Source: Moringa oleifera (Eukaryota > Streptophyta > Magnoliopsida > Brassicales > Moringaceae). Taken from it: 64,000 bases of DNA. A program made the translations under genes and the position numbers. A model generated the notes under the pieces. The model saw only the letters and a program-made list of their open reading frames with translations. It was not told the DNA's origin and made no database searches. Where the stretch lies: contig JAJFZO010000049.1 of NCBI GenBank assembly GCA_021397835.1, positions 1,927,001-1,991,000 of the forward strand, written 5' to 3'. Shown here piece after piece: positions 13,028-24,600 of this stretch; the first letter of the stretch is position 1; each line of letters begins with the position of its first letter.

Positions 13028-16000
13028 TTAATACCAAATCCAGACTTTCTTCCCTACATCTCCATCTGGGAGTCGGAGCCTAGCAGATTTTCCAGTGACC
13101 CTTCCTGCTTCTTTCAAGAGCTCTGCCAGCCTCCTCTTCTTGTCATCAACATCTGGATTTGCTGTTCCAAGCTTTTCTTCTCTCACCTTGAGGATGTACT
13201 CCAATATCTCGATAGCATATTTTACCCTGTTAATCACAGGTTTGAATTAAACACAGCACAGAATACCTTTATAGTTACAATTTCTACAGAAGAAATAAGG
13301 AGAGGTTGGTGGACTGGGGATGTTGGGGAGACAGGGACAAGTTCAATGATTAGCTAACAGAGATATCTATTTTAACAAATTCAATTAAAATAAGAGTACA
13401 AAGAAAAGCAGTGCTTTGCAACACATGCCACAAAAATGTATCAAAAGCATATGCACATTTAGCTCGGGGTTGCATTGCTTTTTCTTCCTTGGAACAGCAA
13501 CCAAGTCTCCATTCCTTGTGGTGGAGACAGTCAATTTAGTAAAATAGCCAATTGCAGAAGGGTAGTCCCCTCTAGAAAGGCATAGCTGAACTTATTGTAG
13601 AAGGGTGACGTCTTGCGGATTTGAAGACTATAAAGGATGTTCTGACAATCATGCTATCCTAAAGAATTTTCTATGTCTATGAAGGATGACAAAGGACATA
13701 GACCTTAGTTCATATGATTGTATAGCAAACATGTGACTAGCAGAAAAAGTGTAACCAAGAAAACCAAATAAAGAACTAAGCAAGAGCTTGAAGTCAATAT
13801 GAAAGAATACCCACCTTCCCATGGGGCTGCAAGATTGCTATATACTCCAAGAGTATCCAAGTGACATGGCCCACACTCCTCTAATATCCTCCTTGCCTCT
13901 CCAAACAATTCAGCGGCCTCATCTATCTTGTATAGTTGCAAGCTAGCCAATCCCATCTGATTCAATACAGTGGTGAAGAAGGCTGATTTACTCTTCCCAT
14001 TGGCCCTGAGCTTTGAAACAGCACTCTCAAAACAGCTTCGAGCTTCCCCATACTTTCTGACCATGCAGAATATGACACCCATCTGTGCTTCTGTTCCTGC
14101 AATCATGCTACGATGTCCAGGGGTGTCCTCCAGCAACTTCATTGCCCTCTGCAACAGCTTCAACGCTTCCTCAGGCTCATCTAAAGCTTCATAAATGGCT
14201 GAAATTTCTGCTAATCTGCCAGCAATCTCATCAGGCATGGTCCCAGGTACAGGTTTCAAATATATACTCAAGGCATTCTCACAATAGGAATTAGACTCCC
14301 TTAGCTTGCCTGTCTTGTAGTAGAGATCTGCAAGTCGAATAAAAACTGACACCACAGAAGGGTGATTTTCACCTTTTATGGATTTACAGACAGCAAGTGC
14401 CTTCTGATAGGCAAAAACAGCTTCATTGAAACACGAGAGGGGTAAGTCAGTATTTCCAATGCTAACATCAACAGCAGCAACCTCATTCTCTTGACCATTG
14501 GCAATCATCGACATGCTAGCAAGGACAAGGTGCTCAAGGGCAGATTCATAGTCACCCTTTGCCTCGCAGACAAGGGCTATTAGCCGATGATCAGCTGCTT
14601 CTTCCAGGGATGCTGGTGCGCTATGCTTCCAGTGGATTTCAAGGGTCTTCTTGCAAAGGCTTTCTGCCTCATCAAATTGCATTGCTTGAACATGAGCCTC
14701 AGCTAAGTACCTGTCAATTGCACAGTCAACTACATGAAATGCAAGTGTACGAGACCTTTCTGTCACTTGTCTCAGGCACTCTTAATTACTCTAGCAAACA
14801 ATGAAAATGTAATGTACAGGCACTAACAAGTCAGTAATCTGAATAAAGAGGAAATAAACAAAAACAGAGAACTGATAGTGTAGCAATTAGTTAACAGTGA
14901 TTAATCAACCATCGAGCTCGTAAGAGTGAAGAAAATCACAAAATGTTCAGCGTGACAATAGACAGATGAAATCAAAGTTGAGAAGGTACCAGGAGCATTG
15001 TGATTGATGATCAATTTGTAAGGAAATGATAGGTAGTGTTGGCAATGAAAAGAACTGCTGCAATCAATCTTTCTGTTTCTATTAATTGCCATCCTTCATA
15101 GATGTTGTCATAACATTTGTAACAACTAAAAGCTTACTACATCATTAAAAGCCAACTTAAAACAACTTAGTACTATGATCCGACTGCACTGCTGAAAAGG
15201 GAAGTTTCATTAGGTAGTTAAGGGATTAATATCCCACCCCCCTCTTAAACCAGGCTCAAATCATTTTTCTAAATTAACCCACGAACAACCAATAAACTAG
15301 TCCAAACAAAAGAAGCCAAGAGTAAATGAACAAACAAATAAAGCAAATAGTTGCACTACAACTCACCAATAGCGATGGTGTACAGTAACTTACAACCGGA
15401 CATCTAACACAACACCCACTTGATCATTCAACAAAAACAGGGCCCACAATAACAATCAAGTACAACTATGACAATTCCAAAATGCCATTTCAAAATACTT
15501 ACAGCCATATGCAGCATGAGCTACCAAAACAGTGAAAATGGCCGATGGTCATCAACAGACCTTACCTGCAAGTCTCTGCAACTCTCGGATCCGAATCACC
15601 CAATGTCTCTATCTGGATCTTCAAACCTGACTCATAGCATGAAATGGACTTATCCAATTGACCCAGCATAGAATAGGTATCTCCTAGCTGCATATACCCC
15701 GAGAACTTGGCAAGGGCATGATCAGAACCTTCACCAAGATTCGGGACCTCAAGGGACTGCTCCAGTACCCCAACTGCCTCATCTAATCGCCCCAAGTTGC
15801 AGTAAATTGCTGCCAAAACATGCAAGCTCATGGCCAGTTCCAAACCAGGACCCGAACAGATCTCAAAGGACTTAGAGGCCCGGGTTGCGTAGTCTAAAGC
15901 CTTGTTCAAGTTATCACCTGAGGCAACAGCCTCTCGGGCGAGCTTGAGAAGAAACGGACCCAGATCCGGCTTTTCAATGGAGGCATCATCAATAGTGGGT

Positions 16001-16170
16001 TCGTCTACTGTGGTCTTTTTGGTGGGTTTGATCCTTTGATTGGAGGGTGATGGAGATGGCGTTCGCTTTGTGAGTTATGCGGTTCCGTTGTCCTTCTTCC
16101 CATATTCGGGTACAAGAACCCGCAGTGGTGTTGCTCTGGGCGGGGCTTTGACTGAGACGGGACCAGGCAT
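13028..16170 (-). pseudogene. KLCR: Kinesin light chain-related (KLCR/CMU-type) TPR protein gene, apparently decayed
   Basis: The exon structure is intact: 16170-15566, 14710-13815 and 13226-13028, all GT-AG. The product would be a chain of TPR repeats (e.g. LHVLAAIYCNLGRLDEA, RLADLYYKTGKLRES, LNQMGLASLQLYKIDEA), as in plant KLCR proteins, which bind microtubule and cellulose-synthase complexes at the cell cortex. Three lesions break it. First, a TAA at 16075-16077, in the same frame as the ATG at 16170 and the conserved PDLGPFLLKLARE downstream. Second, at the end of exon 2 the family sequence NLAATYDAMGR is reduced to NLAA followed out of frame by MGR, which fits loss of 10 bases. Third, near 13098 the family C-terminus SLENLL reads in the +1 frame and ends at 13054-13056. 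Each could be an assembly error, but three together favour a non-retro (intron-bearing) pseudogene. Without the lesions it would encode about 570 residues. Confidence 0.72.
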
Positions 16171-18055
16171 TGCTGCAAACTATATACCCAGGTTTCTGGG
16201 TTTTGAGCGTTGAAATTGGAAAATCCAAGGGACCTCGGGTGATATATATTAAAGACTATAAATCAGATTTTTTGATACATGAGGTAAAAGAGTTTTTTCC
16301 TATGAACTTGTAAAATATTCCTGGGCTATGAATCAAAGTATCAGAAATCAATTTTTCTAAGGTAATGCAGCAAAAGAACCAGCGAAGATCAGAAAACTTA
16401 AAGCACGAAAAGAAAACTAACGAGGTTAATTTACAAAACAGAGGATAGTGACACAAAATAACTAGGCATGGAGGCGCTTTGAAAGGAGTAAAGCACAGAG
16501 AGAGAGAGAGAAAGAGAGAGAAGAGAAAAAGCTTCACCGAAGGATAGATTACCGGTGGTGGTGATGGAATGTCGCTTGGAACAGACGCCTCATGATCAAA
16601 GAGTTAGGATACTTTAGCTTGATGACGACTTTTAAAACGAAAAAGGGGACGAACAGAGACACAAAATCCATCAGCTCGATCTCATGATCATGCTTCAATT
16701 ACCATCAGCAATTATTTTCAATTCAGGCTCCCGATGACACTTCTCCTGTTAGCTTCTTGGTCGAACTTTCTAAGCAAACGCCCTCCGTTTTCCTTTCCTG
16801 GCTGGGGACGGGCGGGTCCCGCTCCTGTTTGCTGCGGCGAAAATCTTAGCCCTTTATTTTCGATCAGATGGTTTGTTAATGAGAGGAAAAAGAAACAGAA
16901 AAAGATAGTACGTTCGGGCAAACGGTGCGTTTAAGCATAGGCAGAAAAGAAAAACGCTGCGTTTCAACGCCTCCTTTTCAATCGTCCTTCTCGCCGTCTT
17001 CTGCTTTTTCAGCCGTTCCACTCTTCTGAGTCCTCCTCCCCGGAACAGCCATTTTATTCAGGTAATTTCTTTCTTTTTCTCATCTATCGCATTTCATATT
17101 ATTCTATCGACGATTTATTACTGTTGCAAGCCAATGGTATGGACTCTCCACTAATTTTTTGAAAACTGGATCGGATATCGAACTGGAGAAAAGAAAAGTT
17201 CAAGATTAAGATGTTTAAGGGAAACTAAACGGATGGCTGATTCGTGATGGTCTAATAAACAATAATATATAACTAATTAAACTATTTCGAGTTTCTTCAC
17301 TTAAGTGTTGCTGTTTATCTTCTTCTACTTTCTGTATGGTTGCCGAGTAAGTATTAGGAATGGAACAATTTCGAGTTGAGTGTTTTACTGTTGTTTCTTT
17401 TTCCTTCTCTCTTCCACCTACCACCACTTTATTTTGCAGTTTCCTAGAATTCAAGCATTCAAATGAAATCCTAGAAGCTATCTTACAGTAATTCTGAAGG
17501 GTATTAAATCTTCTTGTTGCGCATGTTATCCTTTTCTTTTATTATTATTATTATTTTTCATTTGGGGTTGAGGCCAAATTTTGTGTTACAATTTTTGTTT
17601 TGCAGTGAAGGTCTGGCAATTGTAGTTTCGAAATCAATCCCTTCCTAAAGATTAATTTCCTTTTTGATGAAAATTTGTTTCAACTTTATCACATCTAATG
17701 CAGTTGGATTTTGTTACTCTGTGCATGTTCAAATTTGAGGTTTATTTTCACTATTAATCACACTGGAGTTGTAATGGCTGCAACTATCTAATTGGGATAC
17801 TATGCTGACAATTTCTACCATTTTGCATCCGTAATTGCATGCTGAGTTAAAACAATTTCTGCAATTATCATCACAATGGAGTTGGTGATGGCTATGATTA
17901 TCAAGGTATTTTGTTTTTTTATTTTAACCTTTTTATATCAACATCGTAACTTATTAGATTCTTTCTGTTGAAATTTCATTTCATCAGAGTTTCTTGGACT
18001 GCATTTGGAATTGTTGCCTCGGAATTCATGCTGTGAACTGAACCAGTAGTTGACC
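16171..18055. other. Divergent intergenic region between the KLCR-like locus and the 97-residue protein gene
   Basis: The two genes point away from each other, so their promoters lie here. The left part has a GA-rich tract at about 16498-16530, which reads as CT on the KLCR sense strand. GC-richer sequence lies at 16780-17060. A probable 5' UTR intron of the downstream gene starts at 17062 (after TTATTCAG) and ends at 17987 (TTTCATCAG). The leader exon that follows contains a two-codon upstream ORF. Confidence 0.55.
18028..18036 (+). promoter_or_regulatory. Minimal upstream ORF (ATG-CTG-TGA)
   Basis: A Met-Leu-stop frame ends 19 bases before the main ATG at 18056. It falls in the predicted leader exon downstream of the 5' UTR intron acceptor. 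If that leader is correct, ribosomes would meet it first. It could lower or tune translation of the small protein. Confidence 0.4.
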
Positions 18056-18743
18056 ATGGGAACTGAAGAGTCAAAAGACCCGTTGAAAGGAGTTGACTGG
18101 AAAGCTATTGGCAGTGAATTGCAAAAAGACCCAAGTGCTAGTGGTAAAACAGTTATAAAGAAGCGACTTCCAAAAAAGATTAGGCAAATTCCGGACTGCT
18201 ATTTCCTTCCACGAAGATCTCTACCTTCTGCCATTGCCTTCTATGGAGCATGTATTGCTGGTGGAATTGGTGCTGGGATGCTGTTGGAGATATGGATAAA
18301 CAAGAAAGTTAAAGGTATTTCTTCAGTTCTAGAAAGGGATAGAGAAATGAAGTTGTCATGCAAATGCTTGTCTGTCATGGTAGAAAGTAAAGTAGCATAG
18401 GCCTGGTATTCATTTTTCTGTTTTCCTACGTGCTTTTGCTTATAAGGTGTATGCCTCTGCATGCCTTCCCATACTTTTTTTAAAGCCTTACACTGGGTGA
18501 GCCTGCCTTGGGGAAGCATTTTAATATATGGCAGACTTGAGTTTCATAAAAGAATGCATCACAGACCTAAGTATTGCTTGTGTAGGAGTTACTGCATCTC
18601 CCTTTAATGTCATAAACTTTTCCTCTTTTTCTTGGGTTTTTGGTAGAGTCATGTAGTTTCATGAGGAAACAAGCTTATGGCTAACATATCATTGCTCTGG
18701 TGTTTCAGAGGATGGAGGCATCATATGGGAGTTTGACAAATAG
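18056..18743 (+). CDS. Small plant protein with one membrane segment (97 aa)
   Basis: Two exons, 18056-18314 and 18709-18743, join in the codon G|AG to give ...NKKVKEDGGIIWEFDK. The start ATG has a good context (ACCATGG). Residues 1-45 are polar, then comes a basic stretch (VIKKRLPKKIRQIPD). Next is a glycine-rich hydrophobic segment of about 22 residues (IAFYGACIAGGIGAGMLLEI), then a basic and finally an acidic tail. The layout suggests a single-pass membrane protein with the basic part on the cytosolic or matrix side. I recognise it as a conserved type of small plant protein but know no function for it; At2g46540 is a possible relative. The clean splice and conserved-looking ends argue that it is real. 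Confidence 0.75.
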
Positions 18744-19429
18744 AGCCTGGATGACACTTTCAAGTTTCCTTCTGGGCCTTCATTTGTGTTGCTTTAGTTT
18801 CCTTATTTTCCTTTTTTCTTTCAAAGCTATATAATGACACTGTAGCTGAAAAATAAAAACATAGAAATAGTTTGAATTCCCCACTCCGATATGGCATTCT
18901 TTTTGGAAAGATTATGTACTTTAGTTGGAAGCTTGTCTCAGTTCAGCTTCAGTATTACATCTGAGATCTGGAAATTTATTTTCAGTGTTCTTGTTTGATC
19001 TAAGATTTTTAATTCTTCCATTTTGCTTTAGAAAAACAGTGCTAGTTAATTATCAATCTACTGTTAAGCAGTCACCTATAGTAGTTGAATGAGGATGTCT
19101 CTTGATTTTCTCATTGTGAGGATGTTTTTGTCCTGTGGAATCCTTTTCCCCTGCTCTTCTCTCTCTCTCTCTCTCTCCGCCTGTCTCTCTGATGTAAGGT
19201 GCTGGTCACCAGCCTGACCTGAGTCTCTGAGTCTAATATTTTGTGTAAAAGCTCCTTGCTTCTGTTTTGTCTGTCAATGCTGGTATCGCTTGATATTGAT
19301 TCCCATCCTGGCAGCCACAGCTGCTTCGGCCTGCCAGATTTCTTGGCCCAAGAATTTTTTATTTTTTATTCCAGAAAATGGTTCACAATTTTTCAATTAT
19401 ATTATTGAGTTGTCTTTCAGAATTTGATA
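18744..19429 (+). other. 3' flank of the 97-residue protein gene
   Basis: Probable 3' UTR followed by spacer. A CT microsatellite lies at about 19157-19180. I see no open frame with coding character. Confidence 0.5.
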
Positions 19430-20100
19430 CTTAGGAATGTAAATGTTTTTTTGTTTCATTTCAAGTAGAATTAAATTTTTTATGTTGATTTATTTTTAAT
19501 AAAAAATTATAATTTTTTGATGAGTTTTTATTTTTTAAAAATTTAGAATAATAATTTCAAAAAAGAACTTTCAAAATAATTATTTCATTGAAAATAAGAA
19601 TTAGTTATAATTTTTTTATTTTTAATATGTTTTTAAAAATTATTAAATTATTATTTTATATATAACAATTTTTTATATTTTAAAAAAGTTTAAAATATTA
19701 TATTATCATTATTAAAATATTTAATTAATGTTAATATTATTTTTATTTTTATAATATTAATATTTGAAAATAGATATAAATATTATAATATTATAGAATT
19801 AATTATAATTTATAAAATTTTTATTATGAAATATTTATTAATTAATATAACTTTAATAACAATTTAATTATAAAAATATTAATTAATTTGATTAAATGGT
19901 ATACTAATTTCTTAGATTTATTTTAATTACTTTCATACTTCATTTTTTATGAATCAAATACATAAAAAAAATAATTCGTATTTTATTTTATTGAATTAAA
20001 TATAATAATATTCATCTTTTTTATTCTCAAATAATATTTAATTTATCTTTTTATTATTTCATTTTACCAACTAAACTTACTGTCATTTTTTGTCTTTCAC
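19430..20100 (+). repeat. AT-rich repeat, copy 1 of a diverged direct pair
   Basis: The order of motifs in this 650-base AT-rich block recurs in the next block on the same strand. It begins with a run like AGAATTAAATTTTTTA, passes AAAATTATAATTTTTTG and later TTAATGTTAATATTA. It ends with TTTATTCTCAAATAATATTTA and CATTTTACCAACTAAAC. It is probably a non-autonomous mobile element or an old segmental duplication. No coding sequence or clear terminal repeats are visible. Confidence 0.5.
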
Positions 20101-20279
20101 ATTTTTTTGCATTTTGATGCCATTTCAAGCAATTAACACTTATTAGTAAGTCAAATTTATGGAATTCTTTTTATAAGAGGTTTCAAGCATAACACCAGCA
20201 GTTCGTAGTTGTAGTTTCAGTAAATAAATACATTTAACTTGAAATAGTTGTCATTCTTGTGTAGCTTTAGCCTCAGAGA

Positions 20280-20990
20280 AAATGCAACATTTATTTTTAT
20301 TTTTATTTTTTTATTATTTATTTTAAATAGAATTATATTTTTAATATTTAATTCATTTTTGTCAGAAAATTATAATTATTTTATACTCTTATTTTTTAAA
20401 AACTCAAAATAATAATTTTAAAATTAATTCTCAAAATAGCTATTCTATAAAAATAAATATTACTTATAATTTTTTTATTCTTTGTATACTCTTCAAAAAA
20501 TTATTAAAATTATTATCATATATATGTAATTATAACAACTTTATTTTTCTATTTTTTCTTTTTTTCACAAATTTATAATGAAAAAAGAAAAAGAGAGAAA
20601 GCATAAAATATTATTATATTATTAAAACATTAATAATGTTAATATTTTTATAATGTTGATATTTAAAAATAAAAATAACTATTAAAAATATTATATAATT
20701 AATATTATTTTATGCTAAATTATTATTATAAATATTTATTAGTTAATAATTAAAAAATTACTTATCCAAATTTTATTAATTTGTAATTAATTTACTGAAA
20801 AATCTACGTTAGTTTTTTAAATTTATTTTAATTACTTTTATATTTTTTTATAAATTAAACACATAAAAATTTTGATTCATATTTTATTTTATTTTAATAA
20901 ATTAAATATAATAATATTTATTTATTTATTTAGTTTTTATTCTCAAAGAATATTTATTACATTTTACGAACCAACGTGACGTTAATGTTA
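20280..20990 (+). repeat. AT-rich repeat, copy 2 of a diverged direct pair
   Basis: Same order of landmarks as copy 1: AGAATTATATTTTTAA, then GAAAATTATAATTATTT, then ATGTTAATATTTTTATAATG. It ends with TTTATTCTCAAAGAATATTTA and CATTTTACGAACCAAC. The spacing between landmarks is kept within tens of bases. The match over several hundred bases in one order is hard to explain by AT richness alone, but no alignment was run. Confidence 0.5.
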
Positions 20991-21497
20991 TCGTAGTACG
21001 GAATTGTTAATTAATTCGTTTGAGACACCTGTTGACCAACTATTGGTTTTTTCACAACTCCCGTGCACTTGGCTGTATAACGAACTTCAATCCCCAGTCC
21101 GTTGCAGGCCTGTGCTTACCTGGCGCACAATAGTCACAAGCATCGATCCCGCCTCGAAGACAGAAAACGACTTTCATCCTTTATTCCCAAACTACCCCTA
21201 CCGGGATATTGCTTAATGCCTTCAGGCCCTAGCCTATAACACTAAGAAGTGGTGGTGGCGTCTTTGTAAATAACTCGTAAAGCAGACCCAACCGCGCGTT
21301 CTGCAAGCTCAGACTTCTTGAATTCTCCTTCTAACCGCCAAAACAGAAAGCACACGCAAAACCTTCCAATTCTCTGGGCCTCTCGCTCTCTCCTTCTCTC
21401 TCACACATCCTTCGCAGGATATTACTCTCGGCCGTCTCTCACTCAAATTGTTCCGTTCCTCTCTTGCTCTCTCTCTCGCCAAAAACTGAGCCAGAAG

Positions 21498-21630
21498 GTA
21501 TATCCGTGATCCTTCACAACTTAAATTGCAAACTATATGTATATATGTAACTACATACGACTAGTTTCTTGCTCAAAAATGTATATCGTTCGATTTTCCA
21601 ACTTCTACTCTGCATATTTTGCATATCTAG
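21498..21630 (+). other. CINV: Probable 5' UTR intron of the invertase gene
   Basis: The donor follows CCAGAAG (GTATATCC) in a CT-rich leader. The acceptor is GCATATCTAG, one base before the start codon at 21632. This removes upstream in-frame codons (from a TTG at 21569) that do not look like protein. Confidence 0.55.
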
Positions 21631-21631
21631 A

Positions 21632-24600
21632 ATGTCAAAGAAACTCCGAGATCTTTTGGAGGATGCAAAGGAAGCAGAGATGACTCAACTTCCATCGTGG
21701 ACGCCGGGGAGCCTCTCTATTACCGCCGGCGACTATACGTTGCAAGATGCTTCCATGGAGGGATTGCATCTCTCAGCTGGAAAAGAAGTGAAGGACACAG
21801 AATCATCGGATAGAAAGAGTAAGCTCTCCTTCCATGAAGTCGCTGCTGCTGATAGTTTGCTCGATCTTAAATTGCCAGCTACCTCTGACACAGAGTTCAC
21901 AAAACCAGTAAAATCGTCTAGTTCTCTGGAAAAAGAAGGTTGGAACTCGAGTGAGAAGTCATCGGAGTTTATAGTGTTTGAGACGGAAAATTTTACAGAG
22001 AAATCTCCTGAATCTAAGTCAACAGAGAAATCTCCTGAGTCTACGTCAACGGAGAAATCTTCTGTGTCTTCTGAGGATGGCCATTTGCAGGAGGAATCTT
22101 TAGACTCTAATGAGAAATGTCCAGCTTCTACGGAGAAAGAGAGCACGAAATCTGATGAGAAATATCAACATTCTCAAGAAAATGGTGAGAACATGAAACG
22201 AAAGGATGAGAAGCCGCCAGTGTCTCTGACGGAAGTCGACGCCAGCGCTTTGCCTCCGGCGAAGGTGAAGAAGGTGGTGAGAATGCAGACCATTGACAAC
22301 GTGTCCGATAACGTCGCTGCAGGGAAGATAGCCTTGAAGACTTGTCCCAGTGTTGGCATGAATCTGGAGAACTTTGATCCAAACAGCGTGTCTCCCGGTA
22401 TAAGATCAAACGGTGGCCATCAAGCGAGCTCGGAGATGATGGATGAAGCTTGGGAGATGCTCAAGAAATCTTTTGTGTACTTCAAAGGGAAGCCAGTCGG
22501 CACACTGGCAGCAATGGATCCCACTGCTGAAGCTCTGAATTACAATCAGGTGAAACTTTATGCTTTTCTTGTGAATACCAATGAAGTGAATGTATTTGTG
22601 TAACTGTAAGCATACGTCATAATGTAAATATGGCGCACTGTAATATTTGTTTGCAAGTAAAATTTGTAAATGTTTGTGCATTATTGTGCAAAAAGTAGAA
22701 AAATGTTTCTCTTCTCTTCAATATTTTTCCTAATGGCACAACTCTGTGATTAGCTCGATCAATAGAACTGGCCTCAAACAAAATTCAAGCTACTATTTAT
22801 TCTTTGAAGATAAATCTGGATTTTGATTACTCTTTATTAAGAATTTGATTCAATCTCTTTTACCATTTATATCTTCAGGTTTTTGTGAGAGACTTTTTCC
22901 CTAGTGGCTTAGCCTGCCTTATGAGGGACCCTGCAGAACCGGAAATTGTGAAGAACTTCCTGCTAAAGACCCTTCACCTCCAAGGTTGGGAAAAAAGGAT
23001 TGATAACTTTACTCTTGGAGAAGGTGTCATGCCTGCCAGTTTTAAAGTTCTCTATGACTCGCATAGAAAGAAAGAAACCATGGTTGCAGATTTTGGAGGT
23101 AGTGCAATTGGAAGAGTGGCACCTGTGGATTCTGGATTCTGGTGGATTATACTGCTAAGATCATATACCAAGTGCACACATGATTATGCACTGGCAGAAC
23201 TCCCTGAAGTACAGAGAGGAATGAAGCTAATACTGAATCTTTGCCTCTCAGATGGCTTCGACACTTTCCCTACCCTTCTCTGTGCGGATGGGTGTAGCAT
23301 GATTGACCGGAGGATGGTAAGTCTTCTTTTCATTGTCTTTCAAAAGTTTTTGTGGAACTTAAGTTGTTACACTGATTAGAACATGTATAAGAATTAGAAT
23401 GACAGCCGCCACGCTACAACTCTGCTAGGGTGAATCAGCATAATGATAGATCTGCTAGAAGAGGAGGCTAAATGTTACTCTCTTCTTTTGGTGCCAAACT
23501 TTTTTCTTCACTTCCAGTTACGCTGTGAAGTTTACAATATAGAGTGGTGCTTGACTTTGCAGAAAACCAATTTTTTAATAGGTTATGTGATTCATAATTT
23601 GTTCAATTCATTGAACTACCTCCATTTACTGATGGCAGTCCTAGAGTTGCAAGTGGAGTCAATGTTCGGTTTTGTTTGGCTTTCTGAAAATAATTGTGAT
23701 CAAATCTTTAAAATTTCCAATTATCTGCAAAAGTCGGAAATGTAACTTGGGACAATTGCCTTGTTCCTGGAACAGGGAATCTATGGGTACCCGATTGAGA
23801 TTCAGGCCCTCTTTTATTTTGCAATGAGGTGTGCACGGCAGATGCTGAAACCAGAGCGTGATGGCAAGGAATTGATTGAGCGAATTGATAAGCGGATCAC
23901 AGCTCTCAGTTACCACATCCAGAAGTACTACTGGCTGGATTTCACACAGTTAAATAACATATACCGTTACAAGACTGAGGAGTATTCCCACACTGCTGTT
24001 AACAAGTTTAATGTGATGCCAGAATCTATCCCTGATTGGGTGTTTGATTTTATTCCATTACGAGGAGGGTATTTGATTGGTAATGTTAGTCCAGCGCGCA
24101 TGGACTTTCGTTGGTTTTTAATTGGGAACTGCATTGCTATTTTGAGTTCTCTGGTTACACCTACACAAGCAACAACAATTATGGATTTAGTTGAGGAGCG
24201 CTGGGAGGACTTGATTGGTGAGATGCCTTTGAAGATAGCTTATCCTGCTTTGGAGGGACATGAATGGAGGATTGTTACTGGGTTTGATCCAAAGAACACA
24301 CGGTGGAGTTACCATAACGGTGGATCTTGGCCAGGTAATAATCAGGAAGAGACAACTCCTATGTATGTTGTTTCCAATGATGCAGTTTTTCCTTTGGCTT
24401 GTTTTTATATTTGTCAAATGCCAATAGTGTGCCCTGTTCATTGCTTATGCTGCTAATTGGATTTAGCAGCCTCTGTTTTTCCTTACTTTCTTCATGCAAC
24501 AAAATATGAAAAAGATTTTGATATGGTAGGATCACACAGCATATCTTGTATCGTGTGTTTCGGATTGGTTTTTTTTTTTGAAACAAGGTTTTCTGTATGT

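Noticed and set aside
15989..16228. Minus-strand frame that is open through the KLCR stop codon
   Set aside because: It reads a different frame whose sequence does not resemble KLCR. It does not rescue the gene without an indel.
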